A stretch of DNA of 64,000 nucleotides from Paraburkholderia panacisoli (GTDB lineage Bacteria > Pseudomonadota > Gammaproteobacteria > Burkholderiales > Burkholderiaceae): positions 124,001-188,000 of the forward strand of contig NZ_VTUZ01000013.1 of NCBI RefSeq assembly GCF_008369935.1, given 5' to 3'. Position numbers and translations under genes: made by a program. Positions within the stretch are counted from its first letter, which is position 1. Every line of letters starts with the position of its first letter. The notes below the pieces were generated by a model that did no database searches, was not told the origin of the DNA, and worked only from the letters and a program-made list of their open reading frames with translations. Shown one piece after another: positions 26,733 through 35,855 of this stretch.

Positions 26733-27395
26733 TTACTTGGTGCTCGTCGCCTTCTCCGAATCACTGCCTGTCTGGGCTGCCCGAATCGCCGGCACGACGT
26801 CGTTCATCGACGGCAGCGGCTCCTTCGGCACCGCAGCGGCGTCAACGGAGGCCGGCTCGACGGCGTCGGTCTTCAGGTAATGCTCGACTAGCGCGAAGAA
26901 ACGCTGATAGAAAACGCCGGCGGGAATCGTCTCGCTCGCAACCTTCACCATCGAGTCATCGCTCGAACCAATCGGCAGCGACAGCGATCCGAACACGCTC
27001 AGGCCGACGCTCGCCGACGTGTTGCTCTTCTTCAGCGCATAGCGATCCTGCACCGCGTTCACGTACGCTGTGCTGCTGTTGCTTTTGGGGTCGTCGGTTG
27101 TGCAGACCACGTGGATTTCGATCACCGCGTGCGAATCGCTGGTAGGCTGGAAATTTTTCGAGCCATCGACCGAATCAGACCTCGTCGAACTGGCGATATA
27201 TCCTTGGCTGAGCAACGCACGGCGGGCGGCTTCGCAAGCGGGCTCCGCCTTCGCGGCGAACTTGTGCGTATAGGGGCTGTCGCCTGCGTCGAACTGTTCT
27301 TGCTGGTAAAGCGGCTTCGGCGTCGAGCACGCAGACAGTGCGCTCGCAAGCGCAAGCACGAAAGCCGCGGAGGAAAAGCGGAACTGAGTATGCAT
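26733..27395 (-). CDS. DUF2242 family lipoprotein
   Basis: A 220-residue lipoprotein with signal MHTQFRFSSAAFVLALASAL and lipobox SAC followed by STPKPLYQQEQFD, the typical DUF2242 beginning. Conserved YTHKFAAKAEPACEAARRAL, LLSQGYIA, ADNFQP-like KNFQPTSDSHAVIEI and the C-terminal FYQRFFALVEHYL fit the family. Function unknown; members are outer-membrane or periplasmic lipoproteins of beta-proteobacteria. It converges on the patatin gene. Confidence 0.9.
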   Translation of the reverse strand: MHTQFRFSSAAFVLALASALSACSTPKPLYQQEQFDAGDSPYTHKFAAKAEPACEAARRALLSQGYIASSTRSDSVDGSKNFQPTSDSHAVIEIHVVCTTDDPKSNSSTAYVNAVQDRYALKKSNTSASVGLSVFGSLSLPIGSSDDSMVKVASETIPAGVFYQRFFALVEHYLKTDAVEPASVDAAAVPKEPLPSMNDVVPAIRAAQTGSDSEKATSTK

Positions 27396-27944
27396 GGCTG
27401 TTTAGGGGTTGATCGGTTCGAGCGGTGAAGGGTCCGATCCCAGAAGGTCAGGACGCCCAATGCTCTTGCCCGGCATGAGAGGGACACATCATGCGGGCGA
27501 TCCGAAAGTGAACGAGGCGCGCCTATTATAATTTTCTTTCCCTACAACAACCTTCGACGTTGTCGTGAGCACAGGTCCTGTCCGAGCGCCTGACAGAAGA
27601 GACCGGAATCCACATGCTGAATGCAGTCGAGCTTAACCAGTTTGTCGTGCGAAACCGTCCGAAGCAACTGATCAAACGACGAGGGCGGTTATCAGCCGGT
27701 TTCTGTCTGTCGCCATCAGGCAGTGACCGGCCATCTATGGACATTGGCGCGTGCTTGCGCAGAGCCATTCCAACGTCAAATTCGCCCCAGACAACGGACC
27801 TTCGCGCTCTGACCACGGATGTCACGGCGTCGGCCGTAGAACTGCGCGAAGCGCTTCCGATTTTCCGGAGCACGCAGTCCTAAGGCTGGCGTTCCCGCTT
27901 GATCAACTCTGTGGGGCGCGCCAACGAACGCTTGTGCTACGCAA
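27396..27944. other. Intergenic region, no supportable gene
   Basis: About 550 bases between two leftward genes. The stretch near 27525-27550 is AT-rich. Small frames such as 27614-27883 (+) show no domain, signal peptide or ribosome site. Confidence 0.35.
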
Positions 27945-29366
27945 TCACAATGCCGCAATCACGGCCTTCGGCTCGAGAAACGCCTCCAGCCCAAACGAGC
28001 CATACTCGCGGCCAATACCCGATTGCTTGAAGCCGCCGAACGGCGCGGCCGGTTCGTGTGCGAGCGTATTGACGAGTACGCGTCCCGCTTCGATTCGCGA
28101 CGCGACCTCGCGCGCACGCTTCTCATCCGCCGAGAACACGTACGCCTGCAGGCCGTAGTTCGTATCGTTGGCGATGGCGATGGCATCGTCAGTATCGCGA
28201 TACGTGATGATCGACAGGACCGGGCCGAAAATCTCTTCGCGCGCGATCGTCATGTCGTTCGTCACGTCGCTGAAGACAGTGGGACGCACAAACCATCCTG
28301 CGTCGACGCCATCCGGCCGCCCTTCGCCCCCTGCGATCAAACGCGCTCCTTCTTCGATGCCGATGCGGATATAGCGCTGCACGCGCTCCCACTGCTTCTT
28401 GCTGACCATCGGGCCGACGGTCGTTTGAGGATCGCGCGGATCGCCCGCCTGTGTTCGCGCGACTTCCTCCCGCACGCGCGCCTCGAACTCCGCGAGCCGT
28501 TGCCTGGGCACGAGAATGCGCGTGCCCGCGATGCATGCCTGGCCGCTGTTCATGAAACCGGCCTGAATCGCAAGCGGCACGACGTGGTCGAAATCCGCAT
28601 CGTCGAGCACGACCACCGGCGACTTGCCACCGAGTTCGAGCGTTACACGTTTCAACGTATCGGCGCCGGCACGCAGAATCGTCTTGCCGACTGCCGTGGA
28701 GCCCGTGAACGACAGTTTCGCGACATCGGGGTGTGAGCTGATCTGGGCGCCGACCGTTTCACCGCGTCCCGTAACGATGTTGAATACGCCCGCCGGCAAG
28801 CCCGCTTCGTGCAACGCTTCGGTGACGATGCGAGTCTGGATCGCACTTATTTCGCTCGGTTTGATGACGGCCGTGCAGCCCGCGGCCAACGCGGCGGCCA
28901 GCTTCCCACAGATGAAACCCGCGTCGCTATTCCACGGGGTGATCAGGCCCGCGACACCGAGCGGCTGCATCACGACTTCAGCGGTGCCCGCCCGGCGCGT
29001 GAACGCGTAGTCCTGTAGCACCTTCGCCGCTTCGAGCAGCACACTGCTCGCATGCTGAGCCATCCACCGGCCACGCGACACGGGTGCGCCATATTCTTCG
29101 ACGATTGCTTCGTAAAGCTCGTCTTCTTTCGCAACGACGGCTTCATGCATCCGCTTCAGCATGTCGATGCGCTCGCGCTTGTCCGTGCGCGAAAACGCGG
29201 GAAACGCGCGATTCGCTGCAGCAATCGCCTCGCGCGCATCCTGCGCATCGGCGAGGCGCACGCGGCCGATCACCTGTTCGGTCGCGGGATTGAAGAGGTC
29301 AAACAGCTCGTGGCCGTGCGGCGTGACGAATGTGCCGTCGATATAAACCTTGTCGATGATCTGCAT
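27945..29366 (-). CDS. Aldehyde dehydrogenase family protein
   Basis: A 473-residue NAD(P)-dependent aldehyde dehydrogenase. Motifs in order: PWNSDAGFICGKLAAALAAG (substrate and cofactor lid), KPSEIS, FTGSTAVGKTI, the catalytic-glutamate segment ELGGKSPVVVLDDAD, the nucleophile region SGQACIAGTRILV, EEIFGPVLSII, and NYGLQAYVFS. ATG 29366 matches the family start. It is divergent from a LysR-family gene 100 bases away that probably controls it. Substrate not deducible. Confidence 0.94.
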   Translation of the reverse strand: MQIIDKVYIDGTFVTPHGHELFDLFNPATEQVIGRVRLADAQDAREAIAAANRAFPAFSRTDKRERIDMLKRMHEAVVAKEDELYEAIVEEYGAPVSRGRWMAQHASSVLLEAAKVLQDYAFTRRAGTAEVVMQPLGVAGLITPWNSDAGFICGKLAAALAAGCTAVIKPSEISAIQTRIVTEALHEAGLPAGVFNIVTGRGETVGAQISSHPDVAKLSFTGSTAVGKTILRAGADTLKRVTLELGGKSPVVVLDDADFDHVVPLAIQAGFMNSGQACIAGTRILVPRQRLAEFEARVREEVARTQAGDPRDPQTTVGPMVSKKQWERVQRYIRIGIEEGARLIAGGEGRPDGVDAGWFVRPTVFSDVTNDMTIAREEIFGPVLSIITYRDTDDAIAIANDTNYGLQAYVFSADEKRAREVASRIEAGRVLVNTLAHEPAAPFGGFKQSGIGREYGSFGLEAFLEPKAVIAAL

Positions 29367-29413
29367 TGCTGCTCCCGGATTGCGTTGTGAATGACACACG
29401 ATAGACCGGCGCA

Positions 29414-29436
29414 ATTGCGTTGACTAGCCGTACAAT
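29414..29436. promoter_or_regulatory. Candidate LysR-type site in divergent promoter region
   Basis: ATTG (29414-29417) and CAAT (29433-29436) form short inverted arms centred between the aldehyde dehydrogenase and LysR genes, consistent with a T-N(11)-A type box. The arms are only four bases, so support is weak. Confidence 0.3.
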
Positions 29437-29466
29437 CTGGCACGCCGTGTTGAGAGATTTGGGACA

Positions 29467-30417
29467 ATGAAAACGTCAGGGCTTGGAGAACTGGAAGCGG
29501 TGCTGGCCGTCGCGCGTCATCGCAGCTTTCGCGCGGCGGCGACCGACCTGGGTGTCTCGACGTCCGCGCTCAGTCATGCGGTGGCGGCGCTCGAAGCCCG
29601 CATCGGTGTGCGGCTTTTCAATCGCACGACGCGCAGCGTATCGTTGTCGGAAGCCGGTGTGCAATTCGTCGACACAATAGCGCCCGCGCTGTCGACGATC
29701 CGCGTCGCGATCGAACGGGTCGGCAGCTTTCGCGACACGGTGTCGGGCACCTTGCGCATCAATGCGTCGGCGGGAGCGGCGAAGCAGGCGATGCCGCTGT
29801 TTATCGCGTTCCTGCAGCGCTATCCGGAAATGAAGCTCGACATCGTCACCGAAGGACGGCTGATCGATATCGTCGTCGAAGGATTCGATGCGGGCATCCG
29901 TCTCGCCGAAACTGTGCCGCAGGACATGATCGCGGTGCCATTCGGTGACAGGCAACGCTTTGCCGTCGTCGGCAGTCCGACGTACTTCGCGCAGCACAAG
30001 CCGCCGCGCACGCCCGCGGACCTGAACGCGCACAACTGCATCCGCACGCGAATGCCAAGCGGCGCGATCTATCAGTGGGAGTTCGAACGACACGGCGAAG
30101 CGGTGCGTATCGACGGAAAGGGTGCGCTGACGCTGGACGAGCCAGGCCTGATGCTGGCAGCGGCGCGCGCCGGTCTCGGTCTCACGTATCTGACCGAGTG
30201 GACCGTCGCTGCGGATCTGGAGGCGGGCACGCTGGTTCGCGTGCTGGAAGACTGGACGCCGCCGCTCGACGGCCTCTGTCTGTACTATCCGGGCCGCCGC
30301 CACGTGCCAGCTGGACTGCGCGCACTGATCGACATGATCCGCGAACACGCTGATGGGCGACGGGCGCGCCGCGAGCGAGTGTCCCCAAAAGGAAAAGTGC
30401 GCGGCGCACGGCGCTAG
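29467..30417 (+). CDS. LysR-family transcriptional regulator
   Basis: A 316-residue LTTR. The HTH spans residues 5-65 (LEAVLAVARHRSFRAAATDL, STSALSHAVAALEARIGVRL, FNRTTRSVSLSEAG). The effector-binding domain (about 90-295) has LRINASAGAAKQAMPLFIAF, DIVVEGFDAGIRLAE and LMLAAARAGLGLTYLTEW. Members of this subgroup usually regulate the adjacent divergent gene, here the aldehyde dehydrogenase. The basic C-terminal tail is variable. Confidence 0.93.
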   Translation: MKTSGLGELEAVLAVARHRSFRAAATDLGVSTSALSHAVAALEARIGVRLFNRTTRSVSLSEAGVQFVDTIAPALSTIRVAIERVGSFRDTVSGTLRINASAGAAKQAMPLFIAFLQRYPEMKLDIVTEGRLIDIVVEGFDAGIRLAETVPQDMIAVPFGDRQRFAVVGSPTYFAQHKPPRTPADLNAHNCIRTRMPSGAIYQWEFERHGEAVRIDGKGALTLDEPGLMLAAARAGLGLTYLTEWTVAADLEAGTLVRVLEDWTPPLDGLCLYYPGRRHVPAGLRALIDMIREHADGRRARRERVSPKGKVRGARR

Positions 30418-30485
30418 TGGCGCGTGACGACGCACGCATGACCGATGTACCCTGGAAGCTGCCTATCAGGTGAAGCTTGGCCCTG

Positions 30486-30517
30486 CGTCCGGGCTGGGTC
30501 GAGAGTACGCATCCGCT
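30486..30517 (+). repeat. Dispersed 32-bp repeat, copy A
   Basis: The 32 bases match 33049-33080 at 28 of 32 positions, beginning CGTCCGGGCTGG and ending GCATCCGCT. Both copies lie in gene-free DNA either side of the beta-propeller/creatininase pair. The surrounding 30418-30731 has no supportable gene. Confidence 0.6.
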
Positions 30518-30731
30518 GACAGAGAACGCGAAATTCGCAGTTGTGGAGATCCGAATGGCAGAAAAGCTGACTATAGTCGCCTCACCATTGCCGACACCTG
30601 AATGACAGCAACACGCCCTGAGCCAGTCTGTCGGGTTCCGGATATAAAGCTGCCAATCCAATGGCAGGTCTCCCGCTTTCCCAAAAGGCTGATTGTGGCC
30701 CGATAACAAACAAACCGCCGCCGGGTTGCGA

Positions 30732-31898
30732 TTAACGCATGTTGCCAGTGTGGCCGAGCGAATACCGGCCAGGCTGCGGCCACACCGTCAGCCCGTGTGG
30801 CTCCATCCCGACGGGAATTGATTTGACGGCACCGGTCGTCGTGTCGATCGCATAAACGACGTCGTCGAAGCGGCCCGACAGCCACAGCGTCTTGCCGTCC
30901 GCGCTGACATTGCCCATGTCGGGACTGCCTCCGCCAGGAATCGCCCAGGTCGCAATTACCTGATGAGTCGCGAAGTCGATCACCGACACGCTGCCCTTGC
31001 CGTGGCGCGGCCCGTGAACATGATTGGAACCGCGGTTGGCGACAAAGAGTTTTGTGCCGTCGCGGCTCGGATACAGCCCGTGAGTACCGACGCCAGTCTT
31101 GACGAAGCCGATTACTGTGAGGCCGTCGCCGTCGACGAGGTGCACTCCGTCGGCCATCATATCGGCGACAAAGAACACCTTGCCGTCGGGCGACACGCGG
31201 ATGTCTTGCGGCATGCCTTTCTTCCCGAGCTCGAGATAGCCCATTACCTTGTGTTCGACAAGATCGATTTTGGCGAGCTTGCTACTGAATTCACAGGTGA
31301 AAAGCGCGTATTTGCCGTCGATGGAGAAGTCGGCGTGGTTGATGCCCTTGCACTGCGGTACCTCCAACCTCGATTTCAGCGTCATCGTGTGGGGGTCGCG
31401 AAAGTCAAGCCGCGCATGCGCTTCTGCCACCACAATCGCTTCCTTGCCGTCGGGCGAGAAGTACATGTTGTACGGATCGTCGACCATCATCTCCTTACCG
31501 GGCCTGCCCGTTTTCGGATCGATCGGCGTGAGGCTGCCATCGGTGCGGCCTTCGGCATTGTTGGCGACCCACAGCGTTTGCAGGTCCCACGACGGCACGA
31601 CGTGCTGCGGACTGCGGCCCACCGGAAATTTATCGATGACCTTGCTGGTGGCCGGATCAATCACATAGACGTCGTTCGAGCGCAGGTTTGGCACATAGAC
31701 GCGGGAAAGCGCGCCTGCCACCAAGGGACTCATGTGACCAGCCGCCGATTCGCTGTACAGGTTGTCAGGAATGACGACCGGCGGCATGCCCGGCACGGTG
31801 GCCACGGTCCCGGCCGCCAAGGCGCTGGCGCAATAGGTGGCCAATGTCGCCGCTGCGGCGGCTACAACGTGTGAGAAACGCCGAGAACGCAATTGCAT
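30732..31898 (-). CDS. Secreted YncE-like beta-propeller protein
   Basis: A 388-residue protein with signal peptide (MQLRSRRFSHVVAAAAATLA, cleavage near ALAAG). The mature part is built of repeated seven-stranded-propeller blades of the form VYVPN..NDVYVIDPATSKV, NMYFSPDGKEAIVV, IRVSPDGKVFFVADM and TLWLSGRFDDVVYAIDT. YncE-type propellers act as periplasmic binding scaffolds. ATG 31898 precedes the signal peptide directly. It follows a secreted creatininase-like gene by 58 bases on the same strand, so the two are probably one operon. Confidence 0.88.
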   Translation of the reverse strand: MQLRSRRFSHVVAAAAATLATYCASALAAGTVATVPGMPPVVIPDNLYSESAAGHMSPLVAGALSRVYVPNLRSNDVYVIDPATSKVIDKFPVGRSPQHVVPSWDLQTLWVANNAEGRTDGSLTPIDPKTGRPGKEMMVDDPYNMYFSPDGKEAIVVAEAHARLDFRDPHTMTLKSRLEVPQCKGINHADFSIDGKYALFTCEFSSKLAKIDLVEHKVMGYLELGKKGMPQDIRVSPDGKVFFVADMMADGVHLVDGDGLTVIGFVKTGVGTHGLYPSRDGTKLFVANRGSNHVHGPRHGKGSVSVIDFATHQVIATWAIPGGGSPDMGNVSADGKTLWLSGRFDDVVYAIDTTTGAVKSIPVGMEPHGLTVWPQPGRYSLGHTGNMR

Positions 31899-31956
31899 GA
31901 CGACGTACCTTATTGAATAGATGCGATGGCGGTTGACGACTACCATACGCTGGATT

Positions 31957-32772
31957 TCAGCGGCCGGAGGTTTCCTTCCGGATAGCGTCGATGGTGCGCG
32001 ATACGATCGCGTCGGCGCCAAGTTTGCCGAGCTCGCCGGTCGAGTGCCGCGGGTCGCCGCCATAGACGCCGTCTGCGGGGCCGGGTTGAGGCGCGCTGCG
32101 CAGGCTGTCGAGCCTGACCATCTGCGGCGCGACGGCGAGGAGAAGCGACGTATCGGCGAGCCCGGCGTGCGTGCCGATCTGGCTGTCCGGCACGCCGTGC
32201 TGACGGAGGATTTGCGCGTAGCCGTCCGAACTTGTGCCGTAATACTCCGGTGGCACGAATGCCCGCGCGCCCGAGGCGGCCCAGGCCGTGTTCAGCTGCC
32301 CGACCACGAGCCGGACGTCGTTCTGGTAGCCTCCGTGGTCGGCGAGGAAGACGATGTTCCTGAAACCATGAATCCTAAAACTGTTAGCTGCCGATTCAAG
32401 AGTCTTTTCGAATACGTTGTCGGGCACGGTGATCGTGCCCGGGAAGCGCATGTGCGAAGTAGGCGGGGCATAGCTGCCCTCGGGCACATAGGCGATGACC
32501 GGCGCGACGATGGCATTGCCAAGGCCTTCCGCGATGCGCTCGGATAGCACCTTGACGCGCGCGTTGTGCTTGCCGAGCGCAACGTACGGTCCACTTTGCT
32601 CGGTGCCGCCGATCGGGATGATGATCGTGGTCTTGCCCGCGTGAATCGCATCACGAAGTTCGGTCCAGGTCATGTCTTCCAGCTGCACCGTTCTGGGTGC
32701 TTGTGCCATCGCGGCCTGGGTGAGAGCGCAGACGACGGCGGTAGCGACAGCTCGCGGCAAGGTGAATTTCAT
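31957..32772 (-). CDS. Secreted creatininase-family amidohydrolase
   Basis: A 271-residue creatininase-fold protein with an N-terminal signal peptide (MKFTLPRAVATAVVCALTQA). Metal-site segments are IIPIGGTEQSGPYVALGKHN, the APVIAYVPEGSY strand, and FLADHGGYQND; HAGLADTSLLLAV is also typical. Most creatininase-family enzymes (creatininase, MftE, FAPy deformylase) are cytosolic; export here is notable. First gene of the pair with the propeller protein. Confidence 0.88.
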   Translation of the reverse strand: MKFTLPRAVATAVVCALTQAAMAQAPRTVQLEDMTWTELRDAIHAGKTTIIIPIGGTEQSGPYVALGKHNARVKVLSERIAEGLGNAIVAPVIAYVPEGSYAPPTSHMRFPGTITVPDNVFEKTLESAANSFRIHGFRNIVFLADHGGYQNDVRLVVGQLNTAWAASGARAFVPPEYYGTSSDGYAQILRQHGVPDSQIGTHAGLADTSLLLAVAPQMVRLDSLRSAPQPGPADGVYGGDPRHSTGELGKLGADAIVSRTIDAIRKETSGR

Positions 32773-33318
32773 CGCGGATCCTCGATGGCTAAACTGTTGT
32801 GCACGGTGTGGCGACCGCTATCGCCTTTTGACTTGAATATTCTCACATCACTCGCGGTTTCCCTGGAAGCGCACCCTGCGCTGAGACACACCGTCGCACT
32901 CCTGGATTTCGCGCGTATGCACAGTTGGGTGATCGTTGAACCGTCCATTCGTCGTGCCGCGCATGGGGTCTGCTGCACTCGGTCCAGATGAAAGCCGCGG
33001 GCGCTGCCCGGCCTCGGCAACGGGCGCGACTGGCGTTGGCGCTCTGGACGTCCGGGCTGGCTCGCAAGTATGCATCCGCTCGATGTGATAGCTGACGCTC
33101 TCTGCTGCCGAGCGCAAATGTCCGGATGGCGACCGGTAGCCGCCTCGTCGTTGCCGTTACCAGAGTTTCGGGTATGGCCGAAATGTACTTGCAGGTTATC
33201 GGACAGGTTTCTGATGGCCGATTTCGGTCGCCCGGTTGACGGGCGCGAGATCCGTGTTGGTCAGGCCGCGCACACTACCGCGAACGGCCGGATGGCTTCG
33301 ATCGCGGCTTAAACGGCG
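32773..33318. other. Gene-poor region containing repeat copy B
   Basis: About 545 bases, mostly unexplained. Frames here lack known domains. It contains the 32-base dispersed repeat at 33049-33080 and looks like a non-coding repeat or relic island. Confidence 0.4.
33049..33080 (+). repeat. Dispersed 32-bp repeat, copy B
   Basis: Same orientation as copy A at 30486-30517 with four mismatches. The flanks diverge quickly after the shared block, so the conserved core may be a short mobile or regulatory element. Confidence 0.6.
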
Positions 33319-34245
33319 CTAGCTCTTTGCAGCGAGCACGTAGTCGCTGCAGTCATGCAGACGAGCGAAGGCGAGATCCAGGAACGCTCGTACCCGCTTG
33401 GGCTGAGCAGTGCGGCTTCCGTAGTAAAGATGCAAACCGATGTGCGTGCTCATATGCTGCAGGAGAACTGGCACCAGTCGTCCCGCCCGGATATGGGATG
33501 CAGCTGAGAAACTCGCGAGCTGCCCCATGACTTGCCCCGAGAGCACGGCTTGCACTTCTAGCTCCGCGTCGTTCGTCGCGAACGCAGGGGACATTTGCCG
33601 ATGTTCGAGCTTGCCATTGACGGTCAAGTACCAAGGCGCTACCTTGCCAGTGACCGAATGCCGAAACACGGAGCATCGGTGGGCCGTCAAATCTTCGAGT
33701 GTCGACGGCGTTCCGTGTGCCTTCAGATAGCCAGGCGCCGCGCACACGATCATCTGGATCGGGAAGAGCTGCCTACCGATCACGCCCTCGCCAGGCGACG
33801 TCCCGATTCTGAAGCCGACATCGACGCGATCCAGCACCCAGTTGCCGATACCGTCATCGAGCTGGACGTCCGGCTGGATACCAGGGTGCTCGCGACAGAA
33901 CTCGTTGAGCAGTGGCATGAGGATAGCGGCGAACGACGATTTTGGCCCAACGATGCGCAGCGGCCCCGCAATCTCATCCTTGGACTCCCGCGCCAACGTC
34001 AGAGCCCTGTCCAATGCCGCCAGGGCTGGCTGCGTGCTCTCCAGGAACCTTCGGCCCTCCTCGGTAAGGGCGAGGCTGCGCGTCGTCCGATGCAACAGGC
34101 GGACTCCAAGATGCTTTTCCAACTGTGCGATGGTCTGACTGGCAGCTTGGGGCGTGACGCCCTGGGCCAGGGCCGCCTGTCGGATGCTTCCGAGTTCCAC
34201 GGCTTTGGCGAACGTCGCGATGGCCTTGAAGTCGTTGATGGGCAT
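33319..34245 (-). CDS. LysR-family transcriptional regulator
   Basis: A 308-residue LTTR starting MPINDFKAIATFAKAVELGS; the upstream in-frame extension to 34323 lacks family similarity. HTH: IRQAALAQGVTPQAASQTIA, QLEKHLGVRLLHRTTRSLAL. Effector domain: LRIVGPKSSFAAILMPLLNE, VDVGFRIGTSPGEGVIGRQL. It belongs to the broad DsdC/CrgA-like group often adjacent to oxidoreductases. A perfect palindrome lies 48 bases upstream, and an aldo/keto reductase plus a reductase-flavodoxin relic are divergent from it. Confidence 0.93.
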   Translation of the reverse strand: MPINDFKAIATFAKAVELGSIRQAALAQGVTPQAASQTIAQLEKHLGVRLLHRTTRSLALTEEGRRFLESTQPALAALDRALTLARESKDEIAGPLRIVGPKSSFAAILMPLLNEFCREHPGIQPDVQLDDGIGNWVLDRVDVGFRIGTSPGEGVIGRQLFPIQMIVCAAPGYLKAHGTPSTLEDLTAHRCSVFRHSVTGKVAPWYLTVNGKLEHRQMSPAFATNDAELEVQAVLSGQVMGQLASFSAASHIRAGRLVPVLLQHMSTHIGLHLYYGSRTAQPKRVRAFLDLAFARLHDCSDYVLAAKS

Positions 34246-34292
34246 GATCAATTCTTCTGATGAAGCGTGAACGGAACGGTCGCGCGGGCCCT

Positions 34293-34317
34293 CAGTATCA
34301 AGCTCAGCTTGATACTG
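34293..34317. promoter_or_regulatory. Perfect inverted repeat, 11-base arms (LysR operator candidate)
   Basis: CAGTATCAAGC (34293-34303), TCA, then the exact complement GCTTGATACTG (34307-34317). It contains ATC-N11-GAT, the LTTR box form, and sits between the LysR start (34245) and the divergent reductase genes. Very strong candidate for the regulator's binding site. Confidence 0.75.
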
Positions 34318-34412
34318 GTGCAAGGCGAATTCTACTAGTCACTTGAAACGGTAACTCCTAAAGTAACGGACACCGAGCCACTCCCCGCGTCGTCGACTGC
34401 AAGGAACGCATC

Positions 34413-34781
34413 ATGACGGGACTGGAGGTTTTGGCGCTTTGCCTCGGGTGCATGTGGCTGAGCCGCGGTTACGCCAGCCACCGATCGAATCGCGGCCGCA
34501 GGGCTGATTCATGCCGCGTCGATCGCGGCGAGACGTTCTTCGATACGCAGGTCGTACTGACCTTGGCGCCTCAAGATTTCGCGGACAAGACGTCTAGGCC
34601 CTTCGTAACACATGGCGGGTACGGCCTCGGCAACAGCCTGTCCATGCTCGCCAGACGCGCGCCGCGGGCAAAGATGCGAAGCCCATTCGCGGTGGAGGCA
34701 GATCAGGAGTGCGGGACGATGAATCTCGTCAACGAGTGGCTCGACGAGACCGGCTTGACCAAGGTATCCGGTGCGTCCTGA
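34413..34781 (+). pseudogene. Chimeric relic: aldo/keto reductase N-terminus joined to flavodoxin C-terminus
   Basis: A 122-codon frame from ATG 34413. The first third, LEVLALCLGCMWLSRGYASH with RGETFFDTQ, matches the beginning of YakC-type aldo/keto reductases (usual LGLGCMGLS...VTFFDTA). Directly after it, the frame reads as the last third of a flavodoxin-like protein: RPFVTHGGYGLGNSLSMLA and the terminal NEWLDE. Cofactor and catalytic regions of both are missing. A deletion has fused two neighbouring genes. Confidence 0.65.
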
Positions 34782-34825
34782 GCAGACCTCATCCCGCCAT
34801 CAACTTTCAATACCAAGGACCAACC

Positions 34826-35677
34826 ATGCAAGACGTGACATTGAACAATGGAATGAAGATGCCGATTCTCGGCTATGGCGTCTTCCAGATCGCCGACGAG
34901 GCGGAGTGCGAACGCTGCGTCGTGGACGCGGTGCAGGCGGGCTACCGCCTGATCGACACCGCTGCGTCCTACAAGAACGAGGAGGCCGTCGGTCGTGGCC
35001 TCAGACGTTGCGGGGTACCGCGTGACCAGCTTTTCGTTACCAGCAAGTTGTGGGTCGAGGATGCTGGCTATACACGTGCTCAGGCGGCCATCGACAAGTC
35101 ACTGAAGCGTCTGGGACTTGATTACCTCGATCTGTTCCTGATCCATCAACCGTTCTCGGACGTTCACGGCGCGTGGCGAGCGATGGAGGAGGCGCATCGC
35201 GCTGGCAAGCTGCGAGCGATCGGACTGAGCAACTTCCAGCCGGATCGCCTCATGGACATCACGGCTTTCAACGACGTCACACCAGCTGTCAACCAGATCG
35301 AGGTCAACCCCTTTCACCAGCAGGCCGAGAGCGTCGAGTCTATGCGTGAACTTGGCGTCCAGCCGCAGGCGTGGGCTCCCTTCGCCGAAGGACGGAACAA
35401 CCTGTTCGAGAACGAGCAACTGGTAGCGATTGCGCAGCGCCACGGCAAGACCGTGGGGCAAGTCGTGCTGAGATGGCTGGTTCAGCGCGGCATCGTTGCC
35501 CTCGCGAAGTCCGTGCGGAAGGAACGGATGCTGGAAAACCTGGCCGTCTTCGACTTCGAAATGTCCGAGGGCGACATGCAGGCCGTCGCAACGCTGGATA
35601 CGGGTAAGAGCAGCTTCTTCTCACATCGCGATCCGGCGATCGTGAAGTGGATGAGCGAACGAAAACTCGGCCTCTGA
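34826..35677 (+). CDS. Aldo/keto reductase
   Basis: A 283-residue NADPH-dependent aldo/keto reductase, about the length of the DkgA/YvgN group. Motifs: ILGYGVFQI, RLIDTAASYKNEEAVG (catalytic Asp and Tyr), LFVTSKLWVE (Lys), LDYLDLFLIHQPF (His), RAIGLSNFQ, NQIEVNPFHQQ and ALAKSVRKERMLENL. Reduces aldehydes, ketones or 2,5-diketogluconate-type substrates in the cytoplasm. CAAGGAC precedes ATG 34826. Probably controlled by the divergent LysR protein. Confidence 0.93.
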   Translation: MQDVTLNNGMKMPILGYGVFQIADEAECERCVVDAVQAGYRLIDTAASYKNEEAVGRGLRRCGVPRDQLFVTSKLWVEDAGYTRAQAAIDKSLKRLGLDYLDLFLIHQPFSDVHGAWRAMEEAHRAGKLRAIGLSNFQPDRLMDITAFNDVTPAVNQIEVNPFHQQAESVESMRELGVQPQAWAPFAEGRNNLFENEQLVAIAQRHGKTVGQVVLRWLVQRGIVALAKSVRKERMLENLAVFDFEMSEGDMQAVATLDTGKSSFFSHRDPAIVKWMSERKLGL

Positions 35678-35855
35678 CGCGCAATCGGAGCGACTGTCCG
35701 ACAAGCCAGCCATGCGCCCCATAGCCCAAGGCGGCGGAGCGCATGCTTCGCACTCGTTCGCCCTCAGGCGGCAGGCAACTTTTGGCAGACACGGGCCGAA
35801 CGATCGCGAACGCGCGCAAAGCCGACATTCGAGTTGGCAGAACGAAGGGCTGTTT

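Noticed and set aside
29476..30435. 319-codon minus-strand frame opposite the LysR gene
   Set aside because: Antisense shadow of a well-supported LysR coding sequence.
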